Under the pieces are notes generated by a model, which was given only the letters and a program-made list of their open reading frames with translations, was not told the origin of the DNA and searched no databases. Shown here in pieces: positions 8,841 to 20,240 of a stretch of 34,794 bases of DNA (positions are counted from its first letter, which is position 1; each line of letters opens with the position of its first letter). Source of the stretch: Glaciozyma antarctica PI12 (lineage: Eukaryota > Basidiomycota > Microbotryomycetes > Kriegeriales > Camptobasidiaceae); contig KZ627146.1 in the NCBI GenBank assembly GCA_002917775.1, positions 248,324 to 283,117 on the forward strand, written 5' to 3'. The translations under genes and the position numbers were made by a program.

Positions 8841-10627
8841 TCAAACCTCCATCCCCTCCTCCGCCTTCCTCATCTCATAAAGCACATCCGTCCTAATCAC
8901 ATACTTCCCTCCTCCCTCTCCCACCGGACTCCCCTCATGCAGCAAACTCCCCTTCGTATCCCCATGCGGGAAGACGAGCGCGCATCCCGCAATAGGCTTG
9001 ACGGGGTAAGCGTTGAGGATCCCTTCGGACGCAGAGGGGGTGAAGAAGGTCGTGCAGCCGTTCGGGAAGGAGTCATTGAGGTAGAACTGCGCGGGTGGGT
9101 TAGGGAGGAGTGGAGAGCGGGAGGGGGGACGTACGAGGAAGGTCAGGCGGGACCATTGGGGGGCGTTGGCGGGGGAGGAGTCGTAGAGGTATTCGCCCTG
9201 AGAAGGAGGAGAGGTTAGTGGGGATTGGGGAGGGGAAGAGTGAGACGTACGGTGGTGGGGTCGATGCCGGAAGCAGGCCACGCTCCGTCGATGTGAGGGC
9301 GGTAGATCGCTCCAGGAACGTAGCGGTAGACTGGGGAGAGATCAGTGTCGTGCGAAGGACGAATCAGTCGAGGAGCTCACCTCGGAACCTCGCATTCAGA
9401 CCAGCGAGCTTGCCGCCCGAGACATCCTGCGGAAGGAGGTGCGAGATGCGTCCCCAGATCGTCTTGAGGAAGTCCTTGTCCGCAAGCCAGTACAGGTTCT
9501 GCCCACAAGTCAGCCCTCTTCCCGCACTCAACTCAGACTAAACTCACATGCGCCAACACACTCGCACCCTCATCTCCCACCGGCTGATCAGGCACAAAGC
9601 CCACCGCCTCCGCAGAGCCGATGATCGCTCGGCACTCGTCTTGCGAGAGGACGTCAGCGAGGAGAAAAGCGCCAGGAACGTTAGGAACGGGGTGTGAGGT
9701 GGTAGGAGTGGCGGGAGTGGCGGAGAGAGGGATTGCGGAGGGGGTGGTGGTGAAGAGGAGAGCGGGGTGGTGGTTCGGGGGGAGACGCTCGGGGCCGGGA
9801 GTGGTTTGGACTGGGAAAGGATGTGAGCTCGTGATTCCGCTCACAAAGTGGAGTACGTACGAAGGGAGAAGGGAGCTGCGAGAGAGGCCTTGAGGTCGGC
9901 AGCTGAGAAGGGAGGTCAGCAGCGCTCCTGAAAGGAACGAGGGGGAGACTCACGAGGTAGGATCCCATCCTGCACTTCCTTGAAGTAGTTGTGCCCACTG
10001 CCCGCCCTTAGAGCCCACTCGTCCTGCCTCCTCACCGGCCCAGCTCCCTCTCCCTCCTCTCCCACCACCTCTCCCTCGACGGTACTCCTCAACACAGCGT
10101 CCAGAACCCTCAACACCTCGCTATCCCCAAAGCTTCCATCCGACCTCGAGGCAGCATCGCAGTCCCGTACCCACCGCTGGAGAGATCCCAGCTTGGGAAC
10201 AAGCTTGCGGAGGCGGAGCTCGGCGAGGAGGACCATGGCGTCCGTGTGGCGAGAACTGGAGAGGGCAGCCGAGATGCGGGAAGTGAGAGTCGTTCCTGCG
10301 CCTTCGTATCAGCTTCCCTCCCACCCGCACAGAAGGGCCAAACGCGCCTGTGCCAGCCTGAGAAGCGGACACCCGCTGGAAGTCGAAGACTGCTCCTCGA
10401 AGGCCCTTGAGCTCCGCCTTGCTCTTGAGTAGCTCGGTGTTGTTGGTGAGCGTATTGAGGGTGCGTACGGCGATAGCGAGCTCTTGGGGAGTGACGAGGC
10501 CGAGGAGGAAGGAGGTGTCGCGAGGAGCGTCTTCGTCGTCTGAGTCGGGAGAAGTGGTGTGGATTTGCTCCTGCGCGGCGAGTCGTTGACGCTTGAGGTT
10601 CTTTTGCTGCTTTCCTGACTTTCCCAT
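8841..10627 (-). CDS. 2-oxoglutarate/Fe(II)-dependent oxygenase, prolyl-hydroxylase-like
   Basis: This enzyme should use Fe(II), 2-oxoglutarate and O2 to hydroxylate an unknown substrate. The start at 10627 gives a basic N-terminus (MGKSGKQQKNLKRQRLAAQE). A helical region follows (LVTPQELAIAVRTLNTLTNN), then the oxygenase domain from PNVPGAFLLADVLSQDECRA. Iron ligands are visible as HxD in YRPHIDGAWP and a distal His in LLHEGSP. The 2OG-binding basic residue is probably the Arg in GKYVIRTDVLYE. Eight exons join in frame and end at the TGA at 8841-8843. The first intron (10296-10347) needs a GC donor (ACAG|GCGCGT), because the nearby GT donor shifts the frame. The 3' end faces the end of the broken gene to the left, about 140 bp away. 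Family certain; substrate unknown. Confidence 0.85.
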
Positions 10628-10876
10628 CGTGTTCGTTGTCGTCGTCGACTGGTGAGGTGTTGAGGGCGTAGAGACGAAACTCGAAGACTTCGCCAGAGTC
10701 GAAAACTGGTGCGCGGACCACAGGGGGCCTATCTCGCTCGCCGAGGCTCTCCTCCTGTTCTCTTTTGCAGATGCAGATTCGAAGCGGCAGCGAAGCAGGT
10801 ACAAAACACACGGTACAGTTGATTCCAAGCTTGCAAGCGCTCTCCACCCCCTCCGACAGCTCCAGCAACGGCTCCC
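10628..10876. promoter_or_regulatory. promoter of the 2OG oxygenase gene / 3' flank of the F-box gene
   Basis: This 249-bp gap lies between two minus-strand genes. Minus-strand frames stay open across it, which explains a long spurious frame joining the two genes. No specific motif was identified. Confidence 0.3.
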
Positions 10877-12196
10877 TCAGGTCCCTGCGAGAGAGAGAAG
10901 GCAAGGCAGTGAGCAAACGAAGACGAGCAAGCGTCAAAAGACCTTACCCAACTGCGCTAGCTGCTCCCAGGACCCCACCATGCTCTCCTTCTCGCCCGCG
11001 CAGTAGACCAAGCGAACCCCGCGCGCCGTGCAAGTCGCCGCAAGCTCGTCCTCCTCCTCCCGTTCCCCTGGAACCCAGGATCTGACCCACCTCGGAGGGA
11101 TCTCAACTACTTCGAGGTTCGTGCAGGCCGTCGTGAGAGCCACAGTGATCATCGCGAACGAGGCGATGCGGTAGTTGGCCATCTTGAGGCTCAGGGTTCG
11201 GAGAGTAGGGACGGGTTGGGCGTGGGTATCTGGGATTTTGGATTTTGCCGACGAGGATGAGGCTGTCCAGCGAGGTAAAGGCGGGCAGGTAGGCATTGAA
11301 GAGCTGGATCACCGTGTCGGGGCTGGAGTACCCTTCCCCGATGATGAGCGTCCGGATTTGACGCATGGCCGTGTCAGCAGGGTAGTCGAGTCAGGATAAG
11401 GAAGAGATGACATCCTTCCATTCGGGAATGCATGAGAGGTTCAGGGAGATGAGGGCGGGGAAGGTGGTGGCGGAGGAGGAGAGGAAATAGAGAAGGTCTC
11501 GCCGAAGAGGGTCGATTTGGGAGAGGTGCTGAAGATGTGGTAAGCAGAACTCGCTGGGCGGACCATAGCCTGTGTCGATGGGAAGCAACTCGGTGAGCTG
11601 CAAGTGCAAACGCACGAGATCTGCACTGTCCGTCAGCGAGAATGGAGGCGAGAAGGAGAGCGGCCGTACTGGGGAGCGTCTGGAGAACATCGAGTCGAAC
11701 CTTCCCCACACGCATTAGCCACAGCTCCTCAACGCGCGGCGTGAGCTCAATGGCCCTCTCCAGCGCTGCCGACCACGGCCCTCGTTGTTCGTTCTTGGGG
11801 CCGCCGAACCGAATGCTCCGCACTTTCGCTCCAAGATCGTCCGTCCTCCCAGTCGCCGCGCGCCGAAAGTCCACCAGCTGAGGCGTGTTCTCAATCAAGA
11901 CGTGCCTCCAGAGCTGATCCTGCGCCATTTCCCGCCACTGGGAGGACACCAGCGCGTAGCTGAGGAGAATCGAGTTGCGCACGCCGAACGTGGCGTAGGA
12001 GAGCGGCGGGAGGCTGAGCTGGATGATGCGGGAAATGATTTCGGGTGGGAGGTACGGGAGCGGAGGGGTCGGCGCCGTTGTGAGGGAGGTCGTCTCGTCT
12101 CGTGGAGCTGCGTCGGTCAGGAGAGTCAGCGCCTTCCCTCTCCTGCTCTCCCTGAACTCGCACCGCACCAGAGAGCTCACCTTGGTCCCGTAGCAT
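10877..12196 (-). pseudogene. F-box protein with LRR-like C-terminal half, broken by a stop and a frameshift
   Basis: Exon 1 is tiny (MLRDQ, ATG at 12196). After one intron the protein reads PLPYLPPEIISRIIQLSLPP, a clear F-box start, with SYALVSSQWREMAQDQLWRH completing it. The rest resembles the loose leucine-rich repeats of basidiomycete F-box proteins (FPALISLNLSCIPEWKD, AYLPAFTSLDSLILVG, TLRTLSLKMANYRIASFAMI, CTNLEVVEI). Such proteins act as SCF ubiquitin-ligase adaptors. Two defects are visible. A TGA lies in frame at 11391-11393, and coding continues past it. A +1 shift lies near the TTTT runs at 11236-11246; removing one base restores the frame. The end at 10877 assumes a final intron with donor GGTAAG. 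Unspliced, the frame ends at 10934. It could be an intact gene with consensus errors, but two independent defects favour a pseudogene. Confidence 0.6.
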
Positions 12197-12926
12197 CCTA
12201 TTAGTTAGAAAGAGCAGTTTGGTCGAGGGAGGAGAGAAGGAAGGGAAAGGCCACGCGACTCGGTCCTTTAGTCCTCTCGAGTCTCTCTGGCCCAAGTCGA
12301 CCAGCTCCCTTTCTTCCCTTCTCCACGCTCCCCGTTCAGCTCGTCCAGGTCAGCCACCACCTTCCACAGCCCAACGCCACCAACCTCAGCAGAGGGCGAC
12401 AAGGCTTACTCCAACCACCACCTCCCACCGCTTGCCTCCTCCCCCGCCTTCCTCTCCTTGACGACGTACCCTCCACGTGGCTTTCTCAGCCTCCATCGAG
12501 CCTCACAGTCTCAGAACGAACCTTTACAAGCACAGCTACCCTCTCAGCCTATTCCTCATCGAACGGAGGTGCGTCATTCATCCAGCTGGCCACGCTCGCC
12601 ACCACCTCTCGCTGACTCGGTTCCCTTCAGCTCGACTCTCAACGCCTGCTCAAGCAGCAAGTACACGAGTACAGCGCCGGATCGCATAACCGTCTCCGTG
12701 AGTGCCTCTTTTGAGTCGGTCGGATCGATGGTGGGGAGGTCGGGCGTGCTGAGACCGCCTCTTGCCACCGCCGAGTCAGGGAGCCGAGGGCTTGCGACAA
12801 CGGTGCTGGAAAAGCACTGCAGCTCGTCCGCTCTCGGGGCTCATCCAGGAGCCGAAACGCCGTAGACCAGAACTGACCGCCTGCTCTCACCCCACAGACG
12901 ACGCCTGACGATCAGTAACGACGACC
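12197..12926 (+). promoter_or_regulatory. long leader/promoter region of SSD1, divergent from the F-box gene
   Basis: This 730-bp region separates the head-to-head F-box and SSD1 starts. It is CT- and CCA-rich. It contains an upstream ATG frame at about 12458-12865 that ends before the SSD1 ATG, and an acceptor-like ccccacag about 30 bp before that ATG. A 5' UTR intron or a regulatory upstream ORF is plausible. This is inference, since no transcript data are visible. Confidence 0.4.
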
Positions 12927-15900
12927 ATGTCCTCTCCTACGACTCTCAATTCAACCGACACGCCCAAAGACCTCAAGAAGCCCGCCACTACCACCACTCC
13001 TCCTTCCCCTTCCACCGCACCCGCTCGTCCCTCGTCCACCGGCGCAGCACCCAACTCGTCCAAGCGATCGACCTCGCGCAACAAGGACGCAGCCAAGTCA
13101 AAGCCTAACGCGCCTGAGAAGAAGGGCGGACACGAGCGTAAGGGTAGCGCGCGCGGTGGCGGACGTCGAGGCAGTCACGGCGCCGCGACGGCTCCCGAGA
13201 GGGAGGGAGCGGCGACGCCTCCTTCTCAGAGCGGACCCAGCGAAGGCCTCGATAACCTCAAGAACATCATCGCTTCGCTCAAGGACGGCTCTCCCACCTC
13301 CACTTCCTCCCCTCCCTCGTCGTCGCCCAACCGCACTCGCAACCACCCCGCGCAGCAGCACCGCAAGAACGCGTCGGGCAGCAGCTCCAACCCTACAATC
13401 AACGCTCCTCCCTGCTCCTCTGCCGGCCCCTCGACGCTCAACCCCAAGGCCGGCGGTTTCCTTCCCAACACCCTCGGCCCAATCTCCGACATGATGGACG
13501 AGGGCCTCATCACTCCCACCGCCTCGGGCTTCGACCTCATGACCGGTCGTCCGATGCCTGGCGGAGGAGTCGGCGGTTTCCGCGGGCAGGGCTTCACCGA
13601 CTTCTCGACGCTCGGCGCGGGAGAGTTGCCCGAGGAGATTCCTGGGTTCGGCGGCGTCGCAGGCCTCAACAGTCGCGCGTTCGCGTTCCCTCAGACGCCG
13701 CAGAGCATCGCGCAGCAGCAGCTCTTCCTCCAGCAGCAGCAGCAGCAACAGCAGCAGTTCCAGCAACAGCAGCTCGCGGCGATGGGATTCGGCGACGCGG
13801 CGGGACCAAGGTTCCAGCAGCCACCGATCGGCGGAGGGTCGAACGCGACGGAGCTCATGGCGGAGCAGATGGCGATTCAGCAGCAGCTCGAGAACCTCAG
13901 GATCCAGCAGAAGAATCTCCTCGCGCGGTTCGGCGAGATGTCGACTGGCGGAGCTCCCGCGTCGAGCCAAGAGCAGTCGCCGTCGCAGGGACATCGTAGG
14001 ATCCAGAGCCAGCAAGTTGGAGGGATGATGGGATCGTTCGGGCAGGGCGGAATGGGCAACTTTGGAGCGCAGAGCCCGCCGTCGCTCCCCAAGGGTCACG
14101 GTCGTCGCCACTCCGTCAACACCGTCAAGTCCACCTCGGGCCACTCGGCGTCGTCCTCTCTCTCCGGCATGAACGCCTTCGCTGGGAACGGAGGACCTGC
14201 GCCGCCTGCAGGCTTTGGGCTCGGACCGGGCTTCCAGTTCCCCAACAACGGCGCGGCGGGAGGACAGCAGCAGCAGGAGAACGACTTTGGACCGCCGCCG
14301 ACTCGCCACTTTGGCCACACGAGGAACACGAGCGGGAGCATGTCGAGCATGAACGGAGGCTGGTCGATGAGTGCGTTCCCTCCTCTCTCCACTTCCTCCG
14401 TCACTAACCTCCTTCGCTCGCAGACAACAACTCGCACCACAACAACGGTCAAGCCAACCTCGCCGAAGCGCAGTCCCACCTCCAGCAACTCGGCGCCTAC
14501 CGCGCTTCCGCCGGTCACTCGCGCGTCCCCTCGTTCGGCATGTCGGGCCTCGGCGGCGGGTCCGGGCAGCTCGCAATGGCGGGGTACGGAGGAGGGATCA
14601 CGCCGCAGGGACAGGGTCAGCAAGTGCGCAAGAGTCTCTTCGCGCCGTACCTTCCTCAGGCGTCCATTCCTCCCCTCCTCGCGGCCGGCAAGCTCGTCAT
14701 CGGCGTCCTCAGGGTTAACAAGCGGAACCGCTCGGATGCGTACGTCGCAACGGACGTTCTCGATGCTGATATTTACATTTGTGGTGAGTGAGCGTTTCGA
14801 GGGGAGGGATGGAGCCGAGCTGATGAGGTTCGCAGGCTCGAAGGATCGGAACCGTGCGCTCGAGGGCGACGTCGTTGCTATCGAGCTTCTTGATGTGAGT
14901 TTCTCGCGACCTTGTTGGCAGAGAGGAGCGCAGGCTGACGCTTTCGTTGCGCAGGTCGACGAGGTCTGGGGAACGAAGAAGGAGAAGGAGGAGAAGAAGC
15001 GCAAAAAGGAGGAGAACGCTTCGTACGACCCGCGCGCGACGCGCGATATCCGCAAGCAGGACAAGAAGAAGGATGACGTCGAGGTCGAGGGCCAAGGTCT
15101 CATGCTCTTTGAGGAGGAGGAGGTCAACGACGATCAGAAGCCTCAGTTCGCCGGCCACGTCGTCGCTGTCGTCGAGCGCGCTCCCGGACAGCTATTCAGC
15201 GGGATGCTCGGCGTCCTTAGGCCTTCTTCTGCGGCGACGCAGCAGAAACAGGATGCCGAGAGGAGGGAGAGGGAGGGAGTCGACTTGCGCGGTCATGCGC
15301 CCCAGCAGGCGCCTCGCATCATTTGGTTCAGACCTACCGACAAGCGCGTTCCCCTCATCGCTATTCGTACGTTCATCTCCTTCGCCGCTTCTTTGGCTCG
15401 GAACTGACGAGTAGCGTCGCAGCAACCGAGCAAGCTCCTCACGACTTTATCGACCGACCCGACATCTACGCGGACCGTCTCTTCGTCGCCTGCATCAAGC
15501 GCTGGCCGATCACTTCTCTTCACCCCTTCGGAACGCTCGTTGAGGAACTGGGCCCGATCGGCGACATCGAGACCGAGACGAATGCGCTGCTTAAGGACTG
15601 CAACTTCTCTGCCGAGGGTGCGTCGTCCCTACTCACGCTCGCAGACTGAGGTGCTGACGAGCCGGGCGCAGAATTCTCTGAGAGCGTCGTCAAGTGCCTG
15701 CCACCGAGTCCTTGGGAGATCCCTGAACGTGAGCTCGCTTTTCAGCTCTTCCATCGTTCGGGGCTGACGGTCTTTCTCTCGCAGGCGAGACGTCGAGCGA
15801 GGTTCGCCGTGACTTCCGTCAGCACCGCGTCTTCACCATCGACCCCGAGACGGCGAAGGATCTCGACGACGCGCTCCACGTCGTCAAAAACGAGGACGGA

Positions 15901-18059
15901 ACGTTCGAAGTCGGAGTCCACATCGCCGATGTCACTCACTTCGTCAAGGTGCGTTGCTTCCTGACGACCCATCCCCCGGCGTGCGTTAACTCGGCGCTCG
16001 CAGCCCAACACTGCTCTTGACCGCGAGGCGAGGAAGCGAGCTACGACCGTCTACCTCGTTCAGCGCGCCGTGCCGATGCTTCCTCAAACTCTCAGCGAGG
16101 AGCTCTGCAGTCTCAACCCCGGCCAGGACAAGCTCACTTTCAGTGTCGTCTTCACCATGACGGCGGAAGGCCGCGTCGTGTCGACTTGGTTCGGAAAGAC
16201 GATCATCAAGTGCGTCCTCGCTCCGCCTCGTGGGTACGAGGATCTTGCTGACGGCTCGCGACTTGCAGCTCGGCGGTCAAACTTGCGTACAGTGATGCTC
16301 AGGCAGTCATCGATGGCGGATCTATCCCCGACGTCAAGATCGGAGAAGGACAGCACCGCGACGACGTCGAAGCTGACATTCTCAGTCTCGCCGTACGTCC
16401 TCTTCACTGCCTCATCTCGAGTCCAACTGACTCGTTTACTGTCGCAGAGCATTGCTCGCCAGCTTCGTGCTCGCCGCTTCGAGAACGGCGCGCTCACGAT
16501 CGACAACGTCAAGGTCACCTTCGGCCTCGACGACGAGGGCTTCCCGGACGACTGTGGAACCTTCATTCGCAAGGAAGCGAACGAGCTCATCGAGGAGGTT
16601 AGTATTAGCCTGCGAACGTGTGAGAGGGTCGCTGATTTCTTCGACAGTTCATGCTCCTCGCCAACATCTCGGTCGCTGGCAAGATCGCTGCTGGCCTCCC
16701 CGACCAGGCTCTCCTTCGCAGGCACGAGCCTCCTATCGACCGCCGACTTGTACGTCTTTTGTTGTGTTTGAGAGCTCCGAGAGCTGACTTGGTTCCTCAG
16801 GACGCGTTCATCGACCGCATGAAGCGCCTCGATATCTCCCTCGACGGATCAAGTGCCGGAGCCCTCATGAAGTCGGTTAACCTCATCACCGATCCCAATT
16901 CTCGCATCACGCTCCAGCATCGTGAGTCGCACCTGCTGCTTCTACCAGGACGTCGCTGACCCAGTTCCCTCGACAGTCTCGACCAAGTCGATGCAGCGAG
17001 CCAAGTACTTCTGCACGGGAATGCTCGACATTGCCAAGTACGAGCACTACGCTCTCAACCTTCCTCTCTACACGCACTTTACGTCGCCCATCCGTCGTTA
17101 CGCCGATATCATGGTCCATCGCCAGCTCGAGGCTGTGCTTCTCGGAGGTGAGTTCTCGTGCCCCTCGCGTCTTTCGAGCCCACGCTGACTCTAATGCTCG
17201 CAGCCGGAGACGTCAGGTTCTCCCTTGACACTGAAGCCGTCTCGAAGGTCGCGCAGACCTGCAACGTCAAGAAGGACGCCGCACGACTTGCCCAGGAGCA
17301 GTCGGCTCACCTCTTCCTTTGCGTCCTCATCTCCGACCTCACTCAGCGCTACGGCCCGGTCGTTCGCCCTGCTACCGTCATCGGCGTTCTCGACGAGGCG
17401 TTCGACGTCCTTGTCACCGAGTTTGGCATCGAGAAGCGAGTTCACGTCGACCAGATGCCCACCGAGGTTCGTCCATTTTTGCGAGCAGGCCGTCTGACCG
17501 ATACTGACGCTAAAATGCGCAGAACCACGTCTACGACGAGCACACGAACAGTCTTCAGCTCTACTGGAAGCAAGGCGTCGACGTCCTCCGCTGGCTCGCC
17601 GAGAACCAGAACGACGCTCACCTCCAGCGCGTTCGCCACCAAGCCGACCACCACGCTCGCCTCATGGAGTCGACATCGGGCTCCGCGCAGGCCGAGAGCG
17701 CTCTGTTCGACGACGACGAGGTCGAGGATGGCTCGTCCCCCAAGGTCGCTGGACCGGACAAGTCGGCGCAGCACGCCAAGTCGCAGGATCGCACGGCGCC
17801 CAAGTTCGAGGAGGTCGAGAAGACTTCGGCCGGACACCACGTTCAGACCATTCGCGAGCTCCAGACGGTTCCGGTCCTCATCACGGCCGACATGTCCAAG
17901 TCTCGTGCGTTCCCCTCCGCTGCCTGCCCCTTGCTCTTCGCTGACCCATCTCATTCGCAGCTCCCGTCATCAAGGTTGTCAGCCTCAGTACGTTCTTTCG
18001 TCGGTTCTCACGCGGGTCGCAGATGCTGACCGCTTTCCTCTCCAGACCCCTTCGTTTGA
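12927..18059 (+). CDS. SSD1: SSD1/Dis3L2-type RNB-domain RNA-binding protein
   Basis: In yeast Ssd1 binds mRNA 5' leaders and represses translation of cell-wall mRNAs under Cbk1 control. It descends from the exonuclease Dis3L2. About 17 exons encode roughly 1,420 residues. The N-terminal ~500 residues are disordered, with a polyglutamine tract (residues ~263-282) and four HxRxxS motifs (H69, H356, H391, H464). The Ssd1/Dis3L2 signature [20 protein letters not shown] opens the cold-shock region. The RNB domain contains [16 protein letters not shown] (near residue 860) and [20 protein letters not shown] followed by DIMVHRQL. The tail ends in VIKVVSLNPFV. Examined junctions (for example introns 14371-14423, 14784-14835, 14895-14954) keep frame with GT-AG sites. 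The four RNB aspartates of active RNase II enzymes are all present, so catalysis may be retained. Family assignment is very secure. Activity is inferred. Confidence 0.95.
13709..13775 (+). repeat. CAG/CAA glutamine-codon repeat inside SSD1
   Basis: A run of mostly CAG codons with a few CAA, TTC, CTC and GCG breaks encodes the Gln-rich stretch at residues ~263-282 of the SSD1 N-terminus. Such tracts vary in length between strains and often lie in condensate-forming, RNA-granule proteins, which fits Ssd1. Confidence 0.85.
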
Positions 18060-18289
18060 ATCGCTCGTTGCAGTTCGCAGTCCTCCGTAGCTTCCCCCCT
18101 CGAATCCTCTGTCCGCCGTCTGTTTGCTTATAGTCCATGAATCGCAAAATCCATCAATTTACATTCCACATCGCGAGCGAAGTGCTCGAGAGCAAGCGGT
18201 TGAGCGTGATCCCCGGGCCAAAATCGAGTTCGGAGAGGCGCCCTCTGTTCGTCTTGAAAGTCTCCGCCTCCGAACCTCGTCTCGACGTG

Positions 18290-20153
18290 ATGGCAGCTGC
18301 TTCTCAGGAGATCGAAATAGAGGTGCAGAAGCAGGGGATCCTCGCCAGCGGCGTCTCTGTCCTCCGCGCGACGTGAGCAGCTCCTCTCAAACCGATCCGC
18401 GTGAAAGCCAGCTGACGACGACGCGCAGGTGGCGCTACAAGCACTTCGTCCCCACCGTGCTGACCACTATCGTGTCGCACCACGTTCGAGGCCGTACGTG
18501 CTCTCTCTCCGCTCGCTAGGAACGCGCTGAGCCGGTTCGCGTTCAGCCCAACACGAGGCCTGGCCTCTCGAGACCTCCCTCTTCACCGCTGTCGTTCGCC
18601 ACGCAGGCCGCTCCCGCAAGAAGCCCGCCCCTCTCAAGCCACGCGATCCAGTCAAGGCGATTCAGGCGTTCAGGAAGGCTACGTCGTTCGAACACATTTT
18701 GCCGGCGCCCAAGAACGGTTTCGCTGCCGACGTCGTGGTTCCGGTGCTTAGGCGTGGGCTGGGAGGAGTCCTTGAGGCGCCGGACGCGCTGGAGGATGGG
18801 AAGCGGACTATCGTGGCGGAGTGGGTCGTTCACAACGACGTGCATGTGCTGGGATCGAATGCCTCGGAGAAGGTTGTTCTCTACCTCCATGGTGTGAGTC
18901 CCTGCTCCCTCGCTTAGCTGAAAGATTGCTGGACATAATTCACAGGGTGCCTACATGCTTCTCAACCGCGCGTCTCATCGTCCTTTGACGATCCTCGTCT
19001 CCAAGGCTGCGAACTGCCAAGTGCTCTGTGCGTGCTTCTCTCCAGCTTTTACGTCTCACGACTTACGCCATCTTCGCAGCTGTCGATTACCGCCTCGCTC
19101 CCGAAACTCCCTTCCCTGGAGCGCTTCACGACGCTGTCACCTGCTATTACTACCTCAGGCAAGGTCAGTCGGCTCCCTCCTTGCCATCGCAGCCTGCTAA
19201 CGCAGACTGAACGCAGATCTCGGTATCCCTGCTTCGAATATCATCGTATCGGGCGACTCGGCTGGAGGAGGACTGAGCATGGCACTCCTACTCTATCTCC
19301 GAGACCACCAGCTCCCCTCGCTGGGAGGAGCGATCCTGCTCTCGCCTTGGGTCGATACCACCGCCAGTCTGGGATCCTGGGACAGTAACGCGGTGAGTTC
19401 TCTTTTGCACAAACCTCCCGCAATCTTGCTCATTCAACTTGATCTCAGCATCTCGACTACCTCTCGGGAGACGACGATAAGACGATGGATCCCATGCGCC
19501 TCTACCTCGGCGAGAACTACGACAAGTACCTCACCCACCCTTACGTCTGTTCCTCGATCGCCGACCTCTCTGGCCTCCCGCCTCTCCTCATTCAATGCGG
19601 CGGCGCCGAGGTTCTTCGCGACGAGGACTCGCTTCTCGCCCAGCGAGCTTCAGCGGCGGGAGTCGACGTTACGCACGAGATTTTCGACGGAGGCATCCAC
19701 GTTCGTCGCTTTTCTCACGTCGTGCGTGCAACTGCGATGGCTGACTTGGGTTCGAATCAGGTCGCTCAAGCGTTCATCAAGACCGAAGTCTCGCGCGCTG
19801 CACTCCTCGCCATGGCCGACTGGGTCGCTCATCAGCCCGCAGCCACGAAGACGGATTTTACCGCTATCGACGCCATCATCGACGCCGAGTTCGCCGTTCG
19901 TCAGACGAAACCGTCGACGCGCACGAAGCCCTCCTCTCCTCCCACTTCCCTCCTCTCCCCCGTCTTCGCCTACAACGCCGTCGTCGAGCCCGCGCCCAAG
20001 ATCTACCTCCGCAAGACTGCTCATCCAGCGGTCAGGGCTGCGGTCGAGGAGAACGAGAAGACGGAGGCGAAGGCGATCACGTCCCACTTCATGGCGAGCA
20101 GGCTGCCTACGGCGGGCTTGCTGAGCCGAGTCTGGGGATCTCTCCACTTGTAG
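18290..20153 (+). CDS. alpha/beta hydrolase-3 family esterase (hormone-sensitive-lipase type)
   Basis: This is a serine esterase of the HSL group, related to fungal steryl or short-chain ester hydrolases such as Say1. The oxyanion-hole motif HGGAY is formed across the intron after 18895. The usual DYRLAPETPFPGA follows, and the nucleophile elbow is GDSAGGG (Ser within 19240-19275). The acid is probably the Asp in EVLRDED, and the catalytic His lies in FDGGIH at an exon end near 19700. The C-terminal ~110 residues extend beyond the hydrolase core and end VWGSLHL at the TAG at 20151-20153. All introns are GT-AG and in frame. An in-frame ATG at 18137 lies only 77 bp after SSD1, so I prefer the ATG at 18290 (MAAASQEIEIEVQKQG). 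An N-terminal membrane anchor is not obvious. The substrate is unknown. Confidence 0.88.
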
Positions 20154-20240
20154 TCCTTCATCCATGCTTGTTGATTCAGTAATACTTAGCTTTCAAATCC
20201 GTATACACGAGACAACTGCAAAGTACCCAAAAATACACCT

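Noticed and set aside
10110-10937. 275-codon minus frame spanning the F-box and oxygenase genes
   Set aside because: It is an out-of-phase read across the gap and the first oxygenase exon. The true frame carries the oxygenase N-terminus.
13098-14576. 492-codon open frame on the minus strand
   Set aside because: It is antisense to the first exon of SSD1, is Arg/Leu-rich, and mirrors the GC-rich codon bias and CAG repeat. No domain is present.
14096-15127. 343-codon minus-strand frame
   Set aside because: It is a shadow of SSD1 exons 1-4, with no domain or splice structure of its own.
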